A stretch of 22,144 nt of DNA from Planctomycetaceae bacterium (GTDB lineage Bacteria; Planctomycetota; Planctomycetia; Pirellulales; Pirellulaceae): NCBI GenBank assembly GCA_012965455.1, contig DTSG01000336.1, positions 1-22,144 of the forward strand, read 5' to 3'. The notes beneath the pieces were generated by a model. It searched no databases. It was not told where the DNA came from and saw only the letters and a program-made list of their open reading frames with translations. Numbering within the stretch: position 1 is the stretch's first letter; every line of letters begins with the position of its first letter. Shown here one piece after another: positions 1 to 7,073 of the stretch. Both the position numbers and the translations under genes were made by a program.

Positions 1-489
1 AATGATGGGCGCGGCAACGTAGACGGGTGGGTTTTCAGGCGAATATCGCAGGCGTGTTGATGCGGGTGAATCATTTCCTGCACCCTGAGTGATCCATTGT
101 CGAATTAAGTCGATTTCAGAATCGGCAAGTGGTTTTTTTCCTTGTGGCATTTCAGCAGCACCATCAGTCTTACTGATACGATGGATTAGATAGCTTTCAT
201 CGGGTTTATGCGCAACGATCGCTGTTTCTTCAGATTCTCCGCCTTTCAGCAACAACGAAAAATCGGTCATGACGTAATCACCACCTTTTTTAGAGGGTTG
301 GTGACAGCCTTGGCAGTGTGTCTGAAAAATTGGGCGGATGTCTTTGTCGTAGCTTATTTTGCGAGCGGTGGGTGCTGCTTTATCCTTTTTATCAGCGGCT
401 TGGGTGGTAATCGCCGTTGCGCCAAGCAGCAGTGCCAGAGAGCAAATCCAGCTGGCGACGAGAAATCGAGATAGGTGTAGTCGGCTCAT
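1..489 (-). CDS. Planctomycete-type c-type cytochrome protein, probably with a WD40 part (partial, 3' end off the window)
   Basis: The first 163 residues are visible, reading leftward from an ATG at 489-487. Residues 8-32 form a hydrophobic signal peptide ending near an AADKK junction, so the protein should be exported. The mature part starts with SYDKDIRPIFQTHC, and the haem-binding CxxCH is C59-Q-G-C-H63. This is the usual beginning of the PSCyt1 domain. The motif IRQWITQGA near residues 129-137 closes that domain. The following residues, YSPENPPVYVAAPII, resemble the linker that in many planctomycete proteins leads into WD40-type repeats, so a beta-propeller downstream is inferred but not seen. 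Role: exported haem protein, substrate unknown. No Shine-Dalgarno sequence is visible before the ATG. An extended -10 promoter lies about 50 bases upstream. Confidence 0.85.
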   Translation of the reverse strand, partial: MSRLHLSRFLVASWICSLALLLGATAITTQAADKKDKAAPTARKISYDKDIRPIFQTHCQGCHQPSKKGGDYVMTDFSLLLKGGESEETAIVAHKPDESYLIHRISKTDGAAEMPQGKKPLADSEIDLIRQWITQGAGNDSPASTRLRYSPENPPVYVAAPII

Positions 490-538
490 GGTTTTGGGGT
501 GGGGATATTGTGGAGGAAGATTGACTTGGGTGGTGTCA

Positions 539-547
539 ATTATAGCA
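539..547 (-). promoter_or_regulatory. Extended -10 promoter element for the cytochrome gene
   Basis: On the minus strand the sequence reads TGCTATAAT, a perfect extended -10 (TGn followed by TATAAT). There is no good -35 at 17 bases, which is typical for extended -10 promoters. The predicted transcript would start near 532 and give a leader of about 43 bases before the ATG at 489. Confidence 0.45.
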
Positions 548-588
548 CAATTCAAACTACGAATTAGCACAAATTGAATGGTGCAGGA

Positions 589-2001
589 CTATGAATATGT
601 ATCCAAGTCGACGGTTTGGTGGAATTCGGGGATGGTCACGCCGAGACCGCAGCGCTGCGTAATTAGTTTGGACAAAGTCTCTGCGGCGTCCAAATCGCCA
701 TGGGTCAGAAAAACTTGTTGCGGGCTGTTACCAAAGTGGCTAATCCAGTCGAGCAAGCCATTTTGATCTGTATGACCGGAAAATCCTGAAAGACGGACGA
801 CTTCTGCTCTCACGTCATAGTGGCGGCCATGGATTCTCACGGACTCGTCACCTTGGGAAATCTGACGGCCGAGGGTGCCATAGGCTTGATATCCAACAAA
901 AACAATAGCGGCTTTTTTATTGGAAATATTCCGTTTCAAATGAAATTTAATACGCCCCGCAGTACACATCCCGGAGGTCGACATGATGACGCAAGGTTCC
1001 TTGAAGGCGTTAATCTGCATGGATTCTTCGCGAGATCGGCAAAGGTGCATTCCCGGAAAATCTAAAATCGATTTGCCTTCGATGATCATGTTCCAAGCAT
1101 CCTGGTCAAAACAATCGCGATGCTGTTGAAACACTTGCGTTACATCCACCGCCATCGGGCTATCGAGAAACACCGGAACCTGAGGGATGCTTCCCGATTG
1201 GACGAGCCGACTTAAATAATAGGTTAGCTCTTGGGCGCGTTCGACGGCGAATGTCGGAATCACTACATTCCCACCTCGCAGCACCGTCTGTTTAATGATA
1301 TTCCCTAGTTGTTGTTCGCCGTCACCGTGCGAGGCATGATTGCGATCACCATAGGTAGATTCCATTACCACGAATTCCGCGTGTTCGAATGTAGCGGGGT
1401 CTCGGATAATCGGTTTGTCACATTGCCCGATATCACCCGAGAATACAATGATTTGAGTTTTATTGTTTTCGCGGACGACGATTTCCAGCATAGCGGAACC
1501 AAGAATATGTCCCGCTTCTTTAAACGTGACTTGAAAGACGCCGTCGCACAAGGACGTGGTCTTGTTATAGGTAACACCGCGGATCATCGGCAGCGTACGC
1601 TCGACATCTTCCTCGGTGTATAAAGGCTTTACGTCATGGGGCGATTTATGATTGTCTCTTTTATGACGTTTTCGTTTTTGAGCGACGTCTTCTTCTTGAA
1701 TCCGAGCGGAGTCACGGAGCATGATTTCGGCCAATGAAGCCGAAGGCTGGGTCATATAGATTGGGACGTCGAGCCCTTCAGCAACTCGCCGAGGCAGTAG
1801 TCCAATGTGATCAATATGGACATGTGTCAGAACCATGGCATCGATTGACGTGGGTTCGACTGGCAGGTCTTCCCAGTTGCGGGACACGAAGGGACGTTCT
1901 TGATACAACCCGCAATCAACGAGTAAGCGATGTCCCGCTGCTTCAACACAGTAACATGAACCAGTGACTTGTTGGTTAGCACCTAAGAAGTGAATTTTCA
2001 T
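589..2001 (-). CDS. MBL-fold beta-CASP metallo-hydrolase (CPSF73/RNase-like)
   Basis: The 470-residue protein has the metallo-beta-lactamase signature H60-V-H62-I-D64-H65, motif 3 at H165 (AGHILGSA) and motif 4 at D190 (FSGDIG). The beta-CASP part follows, with motif A at E214 (MESTYGD), motif B at H410 (GFSGHTD) and motif C at H434 (THGD). The C-terminal part matches the Zn-dependent RMMBL segment. All metal and catalytic residues are present, so it should be an active cytoplasmic zinc enzyme. Family members such as CPSF73 and bacterial beta-CASP nucleases cut or trim RNA, so an RNA-processing role is inferred. A basic stretch (residues 109-119, KRKRHKRDNHK) might contact nucleic acid. The gene lies 69 bases downstream of the sigma factor gene on the same strand and may share its transcript. 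The ribosome site is weak. Confidence 0.9.
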   Translation of the reverse strand: MKIHFLGANQQVTGSCYCVEAAGHRLLVDCGLYQERPFVSRNWEDLPVEPTSIDAMVLTHVHIDHIGLLPRRVAEGLDVPIYMTQPSASLAEIMLRDSARIQEEDVAQKRKRHKRDNHKSPHDVKPLYTEEDVERTLPMIRGVTYNKTTSLCDGVFQVTFKEAGHILGSAMLEIVVRENNKTQIIVFSGDIGQCDKPIIRDPATFEHAEFVVMESTYGDRNHASHGDGEQQLGNIIKQTVLRGGNVVIPTFAVERAQELTYYLSRLVQSGSIPQVPVFLDSPMAVDVTQVFQQHRDCFDQDAWNMIIEGKSILDFPGMHLCRSREESMQINAFKEPCVIMSTSGMCTAGRIKFHLKRNISNKKAAIVFVGYQAYGTLGRQISQGDESVRIHGRHYDVRAEVVRLSGFSGHTDQNGLLDWISHFGNSPQQVFLTHGDLDAAETLSKLITQRCGLGVTIPEFHQTVDLDTYS

Positions 2002-2039
2002 AAATTGCGGCAGCGCCCTCTAGATCAGATATGGTTGAG

Positions 2040-2072
2040 AGAATAGTACAGTATTGCAGTAACACCTATTCT
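2040..2072 (-). terminator. Inverted repeat at the end of the sigma factor gene
   Basis: AGAATAG (2040-2046) and CTATTCT (2066-2072) are perfect 7-base complements with a 19-base spacer, and the right arm covers the sigma-factor stop codon. It may form a hairpin in the message between the sigma gene and the MBL gene. No T-run follows, so factor-independent termination is doubtful. It could instead be an RNA processing site. Confidence 0.25.
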
Positions 2073-2622
2073 ACTTATCCTCGCTCGTTTCAACAAATTT
2101 CTTACGTACTCGCAGCATTATTTTTTGGACCGAGCGTCTATGTAATTCAAGTTCGTCTGATATCTGATTTAATTTTCGACCTTGAATACGTAGCAGTAAT
2201 ACGCGGCGTTCGATGTGGGTGAGCGCAGCGCACATCCGTCGCCAGTTATCGGTGTCGGTTAAGTGGTGCTGTGGCGGTTCTTCAGGAACTGTGTGGTTCT
2301 CCAGTATTTCTTCCGTTTCCTTCTCGTTGCGCCGTACGTTGCGGATTTGATAGGACAAGTATCGACGATGGATCTCCTTTAGTTTGTTATCGAGTACTTG
2401 TTCCAGATACCCACGTAAACGTTTTCTGTTCCAGTCGGTGAAACGAGTTTGATCATGTTGCAGGAACGATTTCCACACCATCTGAGTTACATCAATTGAG
2501 TCGAGGTGAGGTCGCACTAACGTGTGCAATCGTTTGCCAGCGACGTATTTCAAATGGCTTGAAACTTTCTCGCAAAATGACTCCGTTAGCGAACATGGTT
2601 CAAGCTGTTGGCTGGTTTCCAT
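2071..2622 (-). CDS. ECF-like RNA polymerase sigma factor (planctomycete type)
   Basis: A 183-residue protein starting METSQQLEPC. The N-terminal half contains a sigma region-2 core (around DVTQMVWKSFLQH), and the C-terminal part, about residues 130-180, is a sigma region-4 helix-turn-helix (LTHIERRVLLLRIQGRKLNQ, then LHRRSVQKIMLRVRKKF). The length and layout fit short ECF-like sigma factors abundant in Planctomycetota. It should redirect RNA polymerase to an unknown set of promoters. The start at 2622 is preferred because AGGAGG (minus strand, 2640-2635) lies about 12 bases upstream. An in-frame GTG at 2676 would add 18 residues but has no ribosome site. No anti-sigma factor gene is adjacent, which is common for this type. 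It is divergent from the GYF-domain gene. Confidence 0.82.
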   Translation of the reverse strand: METSQQLEPCSLTESFCEKVSSHLKYVAGKRLHTLVRPHLDSIDVTQMVWKSFLQHDQTRFTDWNRKRLRGYLEQVLDNKLKEIHRRYLSYQIRNVRRNEKETEEILENHTVPEEPPQHHLTDTDNWRRMCAALTHIERRVLLLRIQGRKLNQISDELELHRRSVQKIMLRVRKKFVETSEDK

Positions 2623-2711
2623 AATAAGACGAGGCCTCCTCAAAAGATTCCGTTCTTTGTTAGTGCCAACTCCCACTGGTTATTGCGTTGTTGAAAACGT
2701 CATATAAAAGT

Positions 2712-2765
2712 GTTTGCGGCACGGGCATGTGTGTTTTATTAACACGAATACAAAAAACTGCAAAC
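2712..2765. repeat. Nested inverted repeat upstream of the sigma factor gene
   Basis: GTTTGC (2712-2717) pairs with GCAAAC (2760-2765). Inside it, GTGTT (2731-2735) pairs with AACAC (2741-2745) around a 5-base loop. The position, about 90-145 bases before the sigma-factor start, fits an operator or a leader structure, but no function can be assigned. Confidence 0.3.
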
Positions 2766-2824
2766 GTATTGGTTTGTTTTATTTGGCACTGGGGCGACAC
2801 TACCCCCCCCCATTTAATCAACCC

Positions 2825-2844
2825 AAATGAACGCAAATGAACGG
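2825..2844 (+). repeat. Tandem 10-base repeat
   Basis: AAATGAACGC is followed directly by AAATGAACGG. Two copies in tandem, one helical turn apart, could be a pair of binding sites for a regulator of one of the two divergent genes. This is speculative. Confidence 0.35.
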
Positions 2845-2956
2845 TAATAAGCAAGTAATTGGACAGTGTCTGGGGACAGCACTTTACAAAGATAGTATCC
2901 ATGAGCGACAATCGTCGTTCAGGAATAGAATTGTGGCGTAGAGCATAGATGAGATA

Positions 2957-3526
2957 ATGGCAAACTGGTTTTATCAGCTTGGTACGGACGAAATTGGTCC
3001 GATATCAAATTTCGATTTATTGCAACTTGTTGAACAAGGTGTGATTGAACCCGCAACACGTGTTCGTAAAGACGACGCTCAGTGGGTAAGTGCAGCGGCA
3101 GTCGGCGGATTGTTTGAGGCGTTAGAAGTCGAAGTCGCCAAGACCGTTTGTCCGTATTGTTCGGCACCTGTTCTGCAAGTGCCGTGTCGTTGTCCAAAAT
3201 GCAATCGTGATGTTACTGTTACGGTGCGGACTAAACTAAGTGAACAAAAGTCCGCTCCGAATAGGGAGACGGTGATCGATCGCTTGAGTGAAATCGAAAG
3301 GCTCAACAAGGAGATTGAAGTTGAAGGCGAATCGGAGCGGGTGTTTATTGTGCTTTTTGCAGTGGCAACTGCATTGCTGTTTCCAGCGATTGCAGGGTTA
3401 TTTGTGGCTCTTCAGAGCGAGTCGGAAACGTCGGCGGTATTTTCCACAGCGATTGTTGTGTTGTTGTTAATATCTTCGGTGTGGTCGTTTATCCGCGGTA
3501 AAAGAAAACCGCCAGCATCCGTTTAA
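2957..3526 (+). CDS. GYF_2 domain, zinc-ribbon membrane protein
   Basis: A 189-residue protein with three visible parts. Residues 3-53 (WFYQLGTDEIGPIS through LFEAL) are a GYF_2 domain, with the usual W-x-Y opening, the GP-x-S/T step and a final W43 patch. Residues 65-82 form a zinc ribbon with C65-x2-C68 and C79-x2-C82. Two hydrophobic segments at about 129-152 and 160-180 should anchor the C-terminus in the inner membrane, with the GYF and zinc parts probably in the cytoplasm. A short charged helical stretch (103-127) links them. GYF domains usually bind proline-rich peptides, so an adaptor role is inferred. There is no enzymatic motif. The gene is upstream of the ABC cluster on the same strand but 155 bases away, so a shared operon is uncertain. 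Confidence 0.75.
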   Translation: MANWFYQLGTDEIGPISNFDLLQLVEQGVIEPATRVRKDDAQWVSAAAVGGLFEALEVEVAKTVCPYCSAPVLQVPCRCPKCNRDVTVTVRTKLSEQKSAPNRETVIDRLSEIERLNKEIEVEGESERVFIVLFAVATALLFPAIAGLFVALQSESETSAVFSTAIVVLLLISSVWSFIRGKRKPPASV

Positions 3527-3612
3527 CTTGAAGTTGCTGTCATATACGTTAGTTTAATATTTCTATCTAATTTATATGCAATAATGTGTCCGCTCGCCCG
3601 TATAGAACTGAA

Positions 3613-3636
3613 ACAACGACAAAGCAAAAGCGTTGT
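3613..3636 (+). promoter_or_regulatory. Inverted repeat before the ABC transporter cluster
   Basis: ACAACG (3613-3618) and CGTTGT (3631-3636) are perfect complements with a 12-base spacer, ending about 45 bases before the start of the first ABC gene. The spacing fits a dimeric repressor operator. A weak promoter candidate lies upstream (TTGCTG 3534-3539, TAATAT 3555-3560, spacer only 15 bases). Confidence 0.35.
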
Positions 3637-3681
3637 CCATAGAAGTGTTTGTATTAAGAGCAACTAGTGAGCGTCCGCTGC

Positions 3682-4614
3682 ATGGAATCGATTATATCCC
3701 TACAAAATGTCACGAAACGCTATGGCGGTTTTCTGGCGTTAGATGATGTGTCTGTTGAGATTCCGGCGGGCATTATTGGTTTACTAGGTCCCAATGGTGC
3801 CGGTAAAAGTACATTGATCAAAGTCCTACTGGGCTTGGTAAAGCTGACCGCTGGTAATGGTGTGATTCTAGGACATCAAGTGGCTCGCGAGAATTTCCAA
3901 GCGATTCGTTCCCAAGTAGGTTATATGCCTGAGGATGATTGCTTTATCGAGGGGATTGCCGGTGTCGAAATGGTTCAATTCGCAGCCCAGCTTACCGGCT
4001 ATCCGAAATTGCGTTCGTTACAGCGTGCCCACGAAGTATTGGATTTTTGTGGTACAGGCCAAGAACGTTACCGGCAAGTCGAAACGTATTCGACCGGCAT
4101 GCGGCAGAAGTTGAAGTTTGCGCAAGCGATCGTGCACTCGCCCAAATTGCTAGTTTTGGACGAACCGACCAGCGGACTTGATCCAGAAGAACGGACGGCG
4201 ATGCTTAACCGGATTAAACTGCTAGGAACTGAATCTTCTATGTCAGTGATTATCTGCACTCACATATTAAAAGATGTACAAGACATTTGTGAATACGCGG
4301 CCGTGATGGTTGCTGGTCGAGTGCCTCTGTTGCAGACGGTCGAAAAGCTGCGTAAACCGGCAACACCATCCTTTCAAGTACGTGTTTTGGGAGATCCTCA
4401 ACCGTTTATGGCGGAAGTTGTTCAGCGTGGGGCAACGGCGGTATTGGGAAGCCATAACGTGATTACGGTATCCAACATCGATGCCCGCGGCGATCGGTTG
4501 ATTTGGGAATGCGCAAAAGCCGTGCAAATTAGTGTACAGAGTATGGTGCCCGCCAAGATCAGTATGGAGCAGGTCTTTATGCAGGTGGTCCAGGAGGCAA
4601 CAAATGGGCATTAA
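3682..4614 (+). CDS. ABC transporter ATP-binding protein (ABC-2 exporter type)
   Basis: A 310-residue ATPase starting MESIISLQNVTKRYGG. Walker A is GPNGAGKST (about residues 36-44), the signature is YSTGMRQ (136-142) in the variant form usual for ABC-2 export ATPases, Walker B is LLVLDEP (156-162), and the switch histidine is H194 in CTHIL. About 90 residues follow the nucleotide-binding domain and probably form the small C-terminal domain of this subfamily. It should power export by the adjacent permease from the cytoplasmic side. The ATG at 3682 was chosen because family members begin only a few residues before the first strand. A GTG at 3667 in the same frame, preceded by AAGAG, is a real alternative. 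Its last 11 bases overlap the next gene, indicating translational coupling. Substrate unknown. Confidence 0.92.
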   Translation: MESIISLQNVTKRYGGFLALDDVSVEIPAGIIGLLGPNGAGKSTLIKVLLGLVKLTAGNGVILGHQVARENFQAIRSQVGYMPEDDCFIEGIAGVEMVQFAAQLTGYPKLRSLQRAHEVLDFCGTGQERYRQVETYSTGMRQKLKFAQAIVHSPKLLVLDEPTSGLDPEERTAMLNRIKLLGTESSMSVIICTHILKDVQDICEYAAVMVAGRVPLLQTVEKLRKPATPSFQVRVLGDPQPFMAEVVQRGATAVLGSHNVITVSNIDARGDRLIWECAKAVQISVQSMVPAKISMEQVFMQVVQEATNGH

Positions 4615-6004
4615 TAATCTGGGATATCGTAAATGGGAATTGATTCCGAAAATTGGCAGTCACCAGTGGACGACGATTACAAGTTTTGGTGTTCGTGTCG
4701 CCTGGCGTAGTAGTTGGCTCCGTCGTATTTTCCTGCTAGCGTGGCTCCCTATCTTAGTAATGGGAGTGGCCTTGTTTATATTGGAGCAGTCGATTCAAGA
4801 TGTTGATTCGAATGAGTTTCCCATGAATTTGGGACGTCCGGTTGTCAGTGTTATTATCATGCAACGTCCGGAAATATCCAACATTGTGATGATCACGGCG
4901 ATAAAAAAACAATTTGATAACGTAGCCACACAACTGACCCAAGGCGTCCTCGGCTCGCTGGGAATGGACGTGAGGGAAGATACTGATACGTCGGAGCGTG
5001 ACGGCCTGTCTCAGCAAGGTGATATTTTTGGTGGGGAGATAAGTTTTGATGTTGAGGACCTGAAGTTTGTTGCTGATATGTCGCCGGAGATGCTCAACAT
5101 GATGTTTGGCCAGACAACGGACCGCATGATGGGAGGAATTGGAGGTCGCCGCCGAGGGCAACCTGGGCAAGGACCGCCAGCTTTGTTTAAGCAATCCAAA
5201 CATAAGCTGCTACGGTCTCAAGAGGTGGCGCGAGACTTGCTGGAATATGATCTAGACGATAGTGGAGTGATAGAGTTTCGTGAACTTGTTGATTATATGC
5301 GACCGACATTATGGGCCCAGATACTATTCACGTTTTTCATTATTCCACAGGCATTTTCTGTTGTCATTGTCATTGGAATGGTGGCGCCCAAACTGATTAG
5401 CCGCGACATGAAGAACCGCGCGTTTCTGTTGTATTATTCGCGACCCATTAAACCGTGGCAGTATCTACTAGGAAAATGTGGCATCGTATGGGTTTTCCTA
5501 GCAGGTTTGACAACAATGCCAGCCTTGATATTGTATTGCATGGGAGTGGCGTTGTCACCGAGCATGTCCGTCGTGTTGGTCACGTGGGATTTACCATTGC
5601 GCATTATTCTTGCCAGTGTGGTCTTATGTGTTCCGACAACTTTATTTGCATTAACTTTGTCGTCGCTGACGCGTGAAAGTATTTTTGCGAGTTTTGGTTG
5701 GTTTGCAGTTTGGATCATGGGATCGATTGCGTATGGCATAATGACCGTTGTGGAAGGCGTTGTGCGTATGAATAATAATGTGGATCCGGATCAACCTAAC
5801 TTTGTTGGGTTCGTTGAATCGGGATTAGAAGGAAATTGGTCATGGTTGTCCCCGCTGCAAACACTTGAAAATCTACAGTCGTGGGTGTTTGGAATGGATC
5901 AGGAAACAGGCAGTATCGGTTTAGCCTTTGCGTTGGTTAGTTTGGTTTGCGTCATTTGTTTGATAATTCTGCGACGCCGCATCGTAGCACCTATTCGAGT
6001 TTAA
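4604..6004 (+). CDS. ABC-2 type permease with an EF-hand loop
   Basis: A 466-residue membrane protein starting MGINNLGYRKWELIP. AGGAGG at 4592-4597 fixes the start at 4604, overlapping the ATPase gene by 11 bases. An open frame reaches back to 4532 but would overlap far more. Predicted membrane helices lie near residues 42-60, 243-262, 293-317, 333-352, 361-383 and 437-456. Between helix 1 and helix 2 is a soluble segment of about 180 residues, which with an inside N-terminus would lie outside the cytoplasm. This segment has a Met/Gly/Arg-rich stretch (about 175-192) and then a full EF-hand loop at 216-227, DLDDSGVIEFRE, with acidic or Ser residues at loop positions 1, 3, 5, 9 and 12, Gly at 6 and Ile at 8. 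Calcium sensing is inferred. Substrate unknown. Confidence 0.85.
   Translation: MGINNLGYRKWELIPKIGSHQWTTITSFGVRVAWRSSWLRRIFLLAWLPILVMGVALFILEQSIQDVDSNEFPMNLGRPVVSVIIMQRPEISNIVMITAIKKQFDNVATQLTQGVLGSLGMDVREDTDTSERDGLSQQGDIFGGEISFDVEDLKFVADMSPEMLNMMFGQTTDRMMGGIGGRRRGQPGQGPPALFKQSKHKLLRSQEVARDLLEYDLDDSGVIEFRELVDYMRPTLWAQILFTFFIIPQAFSVVIVIGMVAPKLISRDMKNRAFLLYYSRPIKPWQYLLGKCGIVWVFLAGLTTMPALILYCMGVALSPSMSVVLVTWDLPLRIILASVVLCVPTTLFALTLSSLTRESIFASFGWFAVWIMGSIAYGIMTVVEGVVRMNNNVDPDQPNFVGFVESGLEGNWSWLSPLQTLENLQSWVFGMDQETGSIGLAFALVSLVCVICLIILRRRIVAPIRV
5249..5284 (+). other. EF-hand calcium-binding loop inside the permease
   Basis: The codons encode DLDDSGVIEFRE, a canonical 12-residue EF-hand loop. It is flanked by helix-like sequence (ARDLLEY before, LVDYMRP after), as expected of a helix-loop-helix. 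Only one loop is visible. Single EF-hands usually pair, either with a cryptic partner or by dimerisation. Confidence 0.8.
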
Positions 6005-6066
6005 TCAGCCATCGTTAGGAAGCATTGAGAATTAACAGGCACCACTAGCGAACAATAACCAAGCCT

Positions 6067-6096
6067 CAGGAAACTACAGGAAACTACAGGAAACAA
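6067..6096 (+). repeat. Three tandem 10-base repeats before the second ATPase gene
   Basis: CAGGAAACTA, CAGGAAACTA and CAGGAAACAA stand head to tail, ending 6 bases before the ATG at 6103. Each unit contains an AGGA core resembling a Shine-Dalgarno sequence. The nearest ribosome site to the ATG is AAGG at 6095-6098. Copy number may vary by slippage. Confidence 0.7.
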
Positions 6097-6102
6097 GGCA
6101 TC

Positions 6103-7038
6103 ATGTTTACGGCAGATAGACTCACCAAGCTCTATGGCATTGTTGTCGGCGTGAACGACTTCTCTGTTGATGTCGGGCAGGGTTCCTACGGGTTGTTAGG
6201 TCCTAATGGTTCAGGAAAAACGACGCTGCTCAACCTGATGACGGGTCAGTTGAAACCGACCGTGGGGGCTCTACATATCGCCGGTGAAATACCTTGGAAA
6301 AACAACAGGCTGCTTGAGAAAATTGGTTTTTGCAGTGCTCTAGATATCTTGCAGACGAAACGCAGTGGACTCGAATGGGTAACACTTTACACGGAAATGG
6401 TGGGCTATCGGCACGCTATTGCCTTGGACATGGCACATACAGCCCTGGATCGTGTCGGGTTGTCACGAGCTGATCGAGTACGGGGAATAGATCAATATTC
6501 GCGGGGGATGAAGCAGCGTTGTAAGGTTGCTCAGGCGATTGCCCATGAGCCGGAATTGTTGCTGCTGGATGAACCGTTTGCCGGATTGGATCCAATTGCA
6601 CGATACGAATTGACGTCCATGCTGACCAACTGGGTTCAACAGGGTCGCGGGCTCATCGTATCGAGTCATATTCTGCATGAAGTTGAAACGATTTGTGAGA
6701 ATTTCCTGTTGATGATGAACGGTCGATTACTGGCGGACGGAAATGTGAACGAAATTCAATCGATGTTGTCAGATTTGCCACGGAAGGTGTGGATTCGTGC
6801 AGAACGCTCGACGGATTTAGCGATTGCCTTACAAGCATCTGGTACGGTGGATTCGATTTCGTTCCATGATGACAGTGGCGGGTTGGAGGTTACGACGTTT
6901 GATGCCGTTTTGTTTGGCCAGAACTTTGCAGCGATGATATTGGACAAAGGAATTGAGGTAACGGAGTTACACAGTGAAGACGATTCGTTGGATTCTGTGT
7001 TTGAGATGCTGATGCGGATACATCGTGGTGAAGCCTAG
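6103..7038 (+). CDS. ABC transporter ATP-binding protein (second ATPase of the cluster)
   Basis: A 311-residue ATPase with Walker A GPNGSGKTT (33-41), variant signature YSRGMKQ (132-138), Walker B LLLLDEP (152-158) and switch histidine H189 (SSHIL). About 100 residues follow the nucleotide-binding domain and contain no recognised catalytic motif. The first ATPase of the cluster has the same layout, but the two sequences are clearly diverged, so they are paralogues and not a recent duplication. It lies 98 bases after the first permease and 35 bases before the second, so the four genes probably form one operon. The cluster could form one heteromeric exporter or two related ones. Substrate unknown. 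Confidence 0.92.
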   Translation: MFTADRLTKLYGIVVGVNDFSVDVGQGSYGLLGPNGSGKTTLLNLMTGQLKPTVGALHIAGEIPWKNNRLLEKIGFCSALDILQTKRSGLEWVTLYTEMVGYRHAIALDMAHTALDRVGLSRADRVRGIDQYSRGMKQRCKVAQAIAHEPELLLLDEPFAGLDPIARYELTSMLTNWVQQGRGLIVSSHILHEVETICENFLLMMNGRLLADGNVNEIQSMLSDLPRKVWIRAERSTDLAIALQASGTVDSISFHDDSGGLEVTTFDAVLFGQNFAAMILDKGIEVTELHSEDDSLDSVFEMLMRIHRGEA

Positions 7039-7073
7039 CAATCGCTTTTAACTGTGAAAGGAGGGACGAGTAG

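Larger units (their letters stand above)
2623..2956. other. Divergent intergenic spacer with small repeats
   Basis: This 334-base spacer separates the sigma factor and GYF-domain genes and must hold both promoters, but no convincing -35/-10 pair was identified. It contains a nested inverted repeat (2712-2765), nine consecutive C residues (2803-2811), a tandem 10-base repeat (2825-2844) and a short GC-rich hairpin with a possible REP-like flank (2865-2885). The open reading frame on the minus strand across 2660-2911 has no recognisable protein features. Confidence 0.6.

Noticed and set aside
2674..2676. GTG start for the sigma factor, 18 codons upstream
   Set aside because: There is no ribosome site before it, whereas the ATG at 2622 has AGGAGG upstream.
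2660..2911. Minus-strand open frame of 83 codons upstream of the sigma factor
   Set aside because: It runs through the C-run and small repeats, overlaps the sigma-factor start region and matches no family.
4532..4603. Upstream extension of the first permease reading frame
   Set aside because: It overlaps the ATPase gene by more than 80 bases, encodes no membrane-protein-like sequence, and a strong AGGAGG precedes the ATG at 4604.
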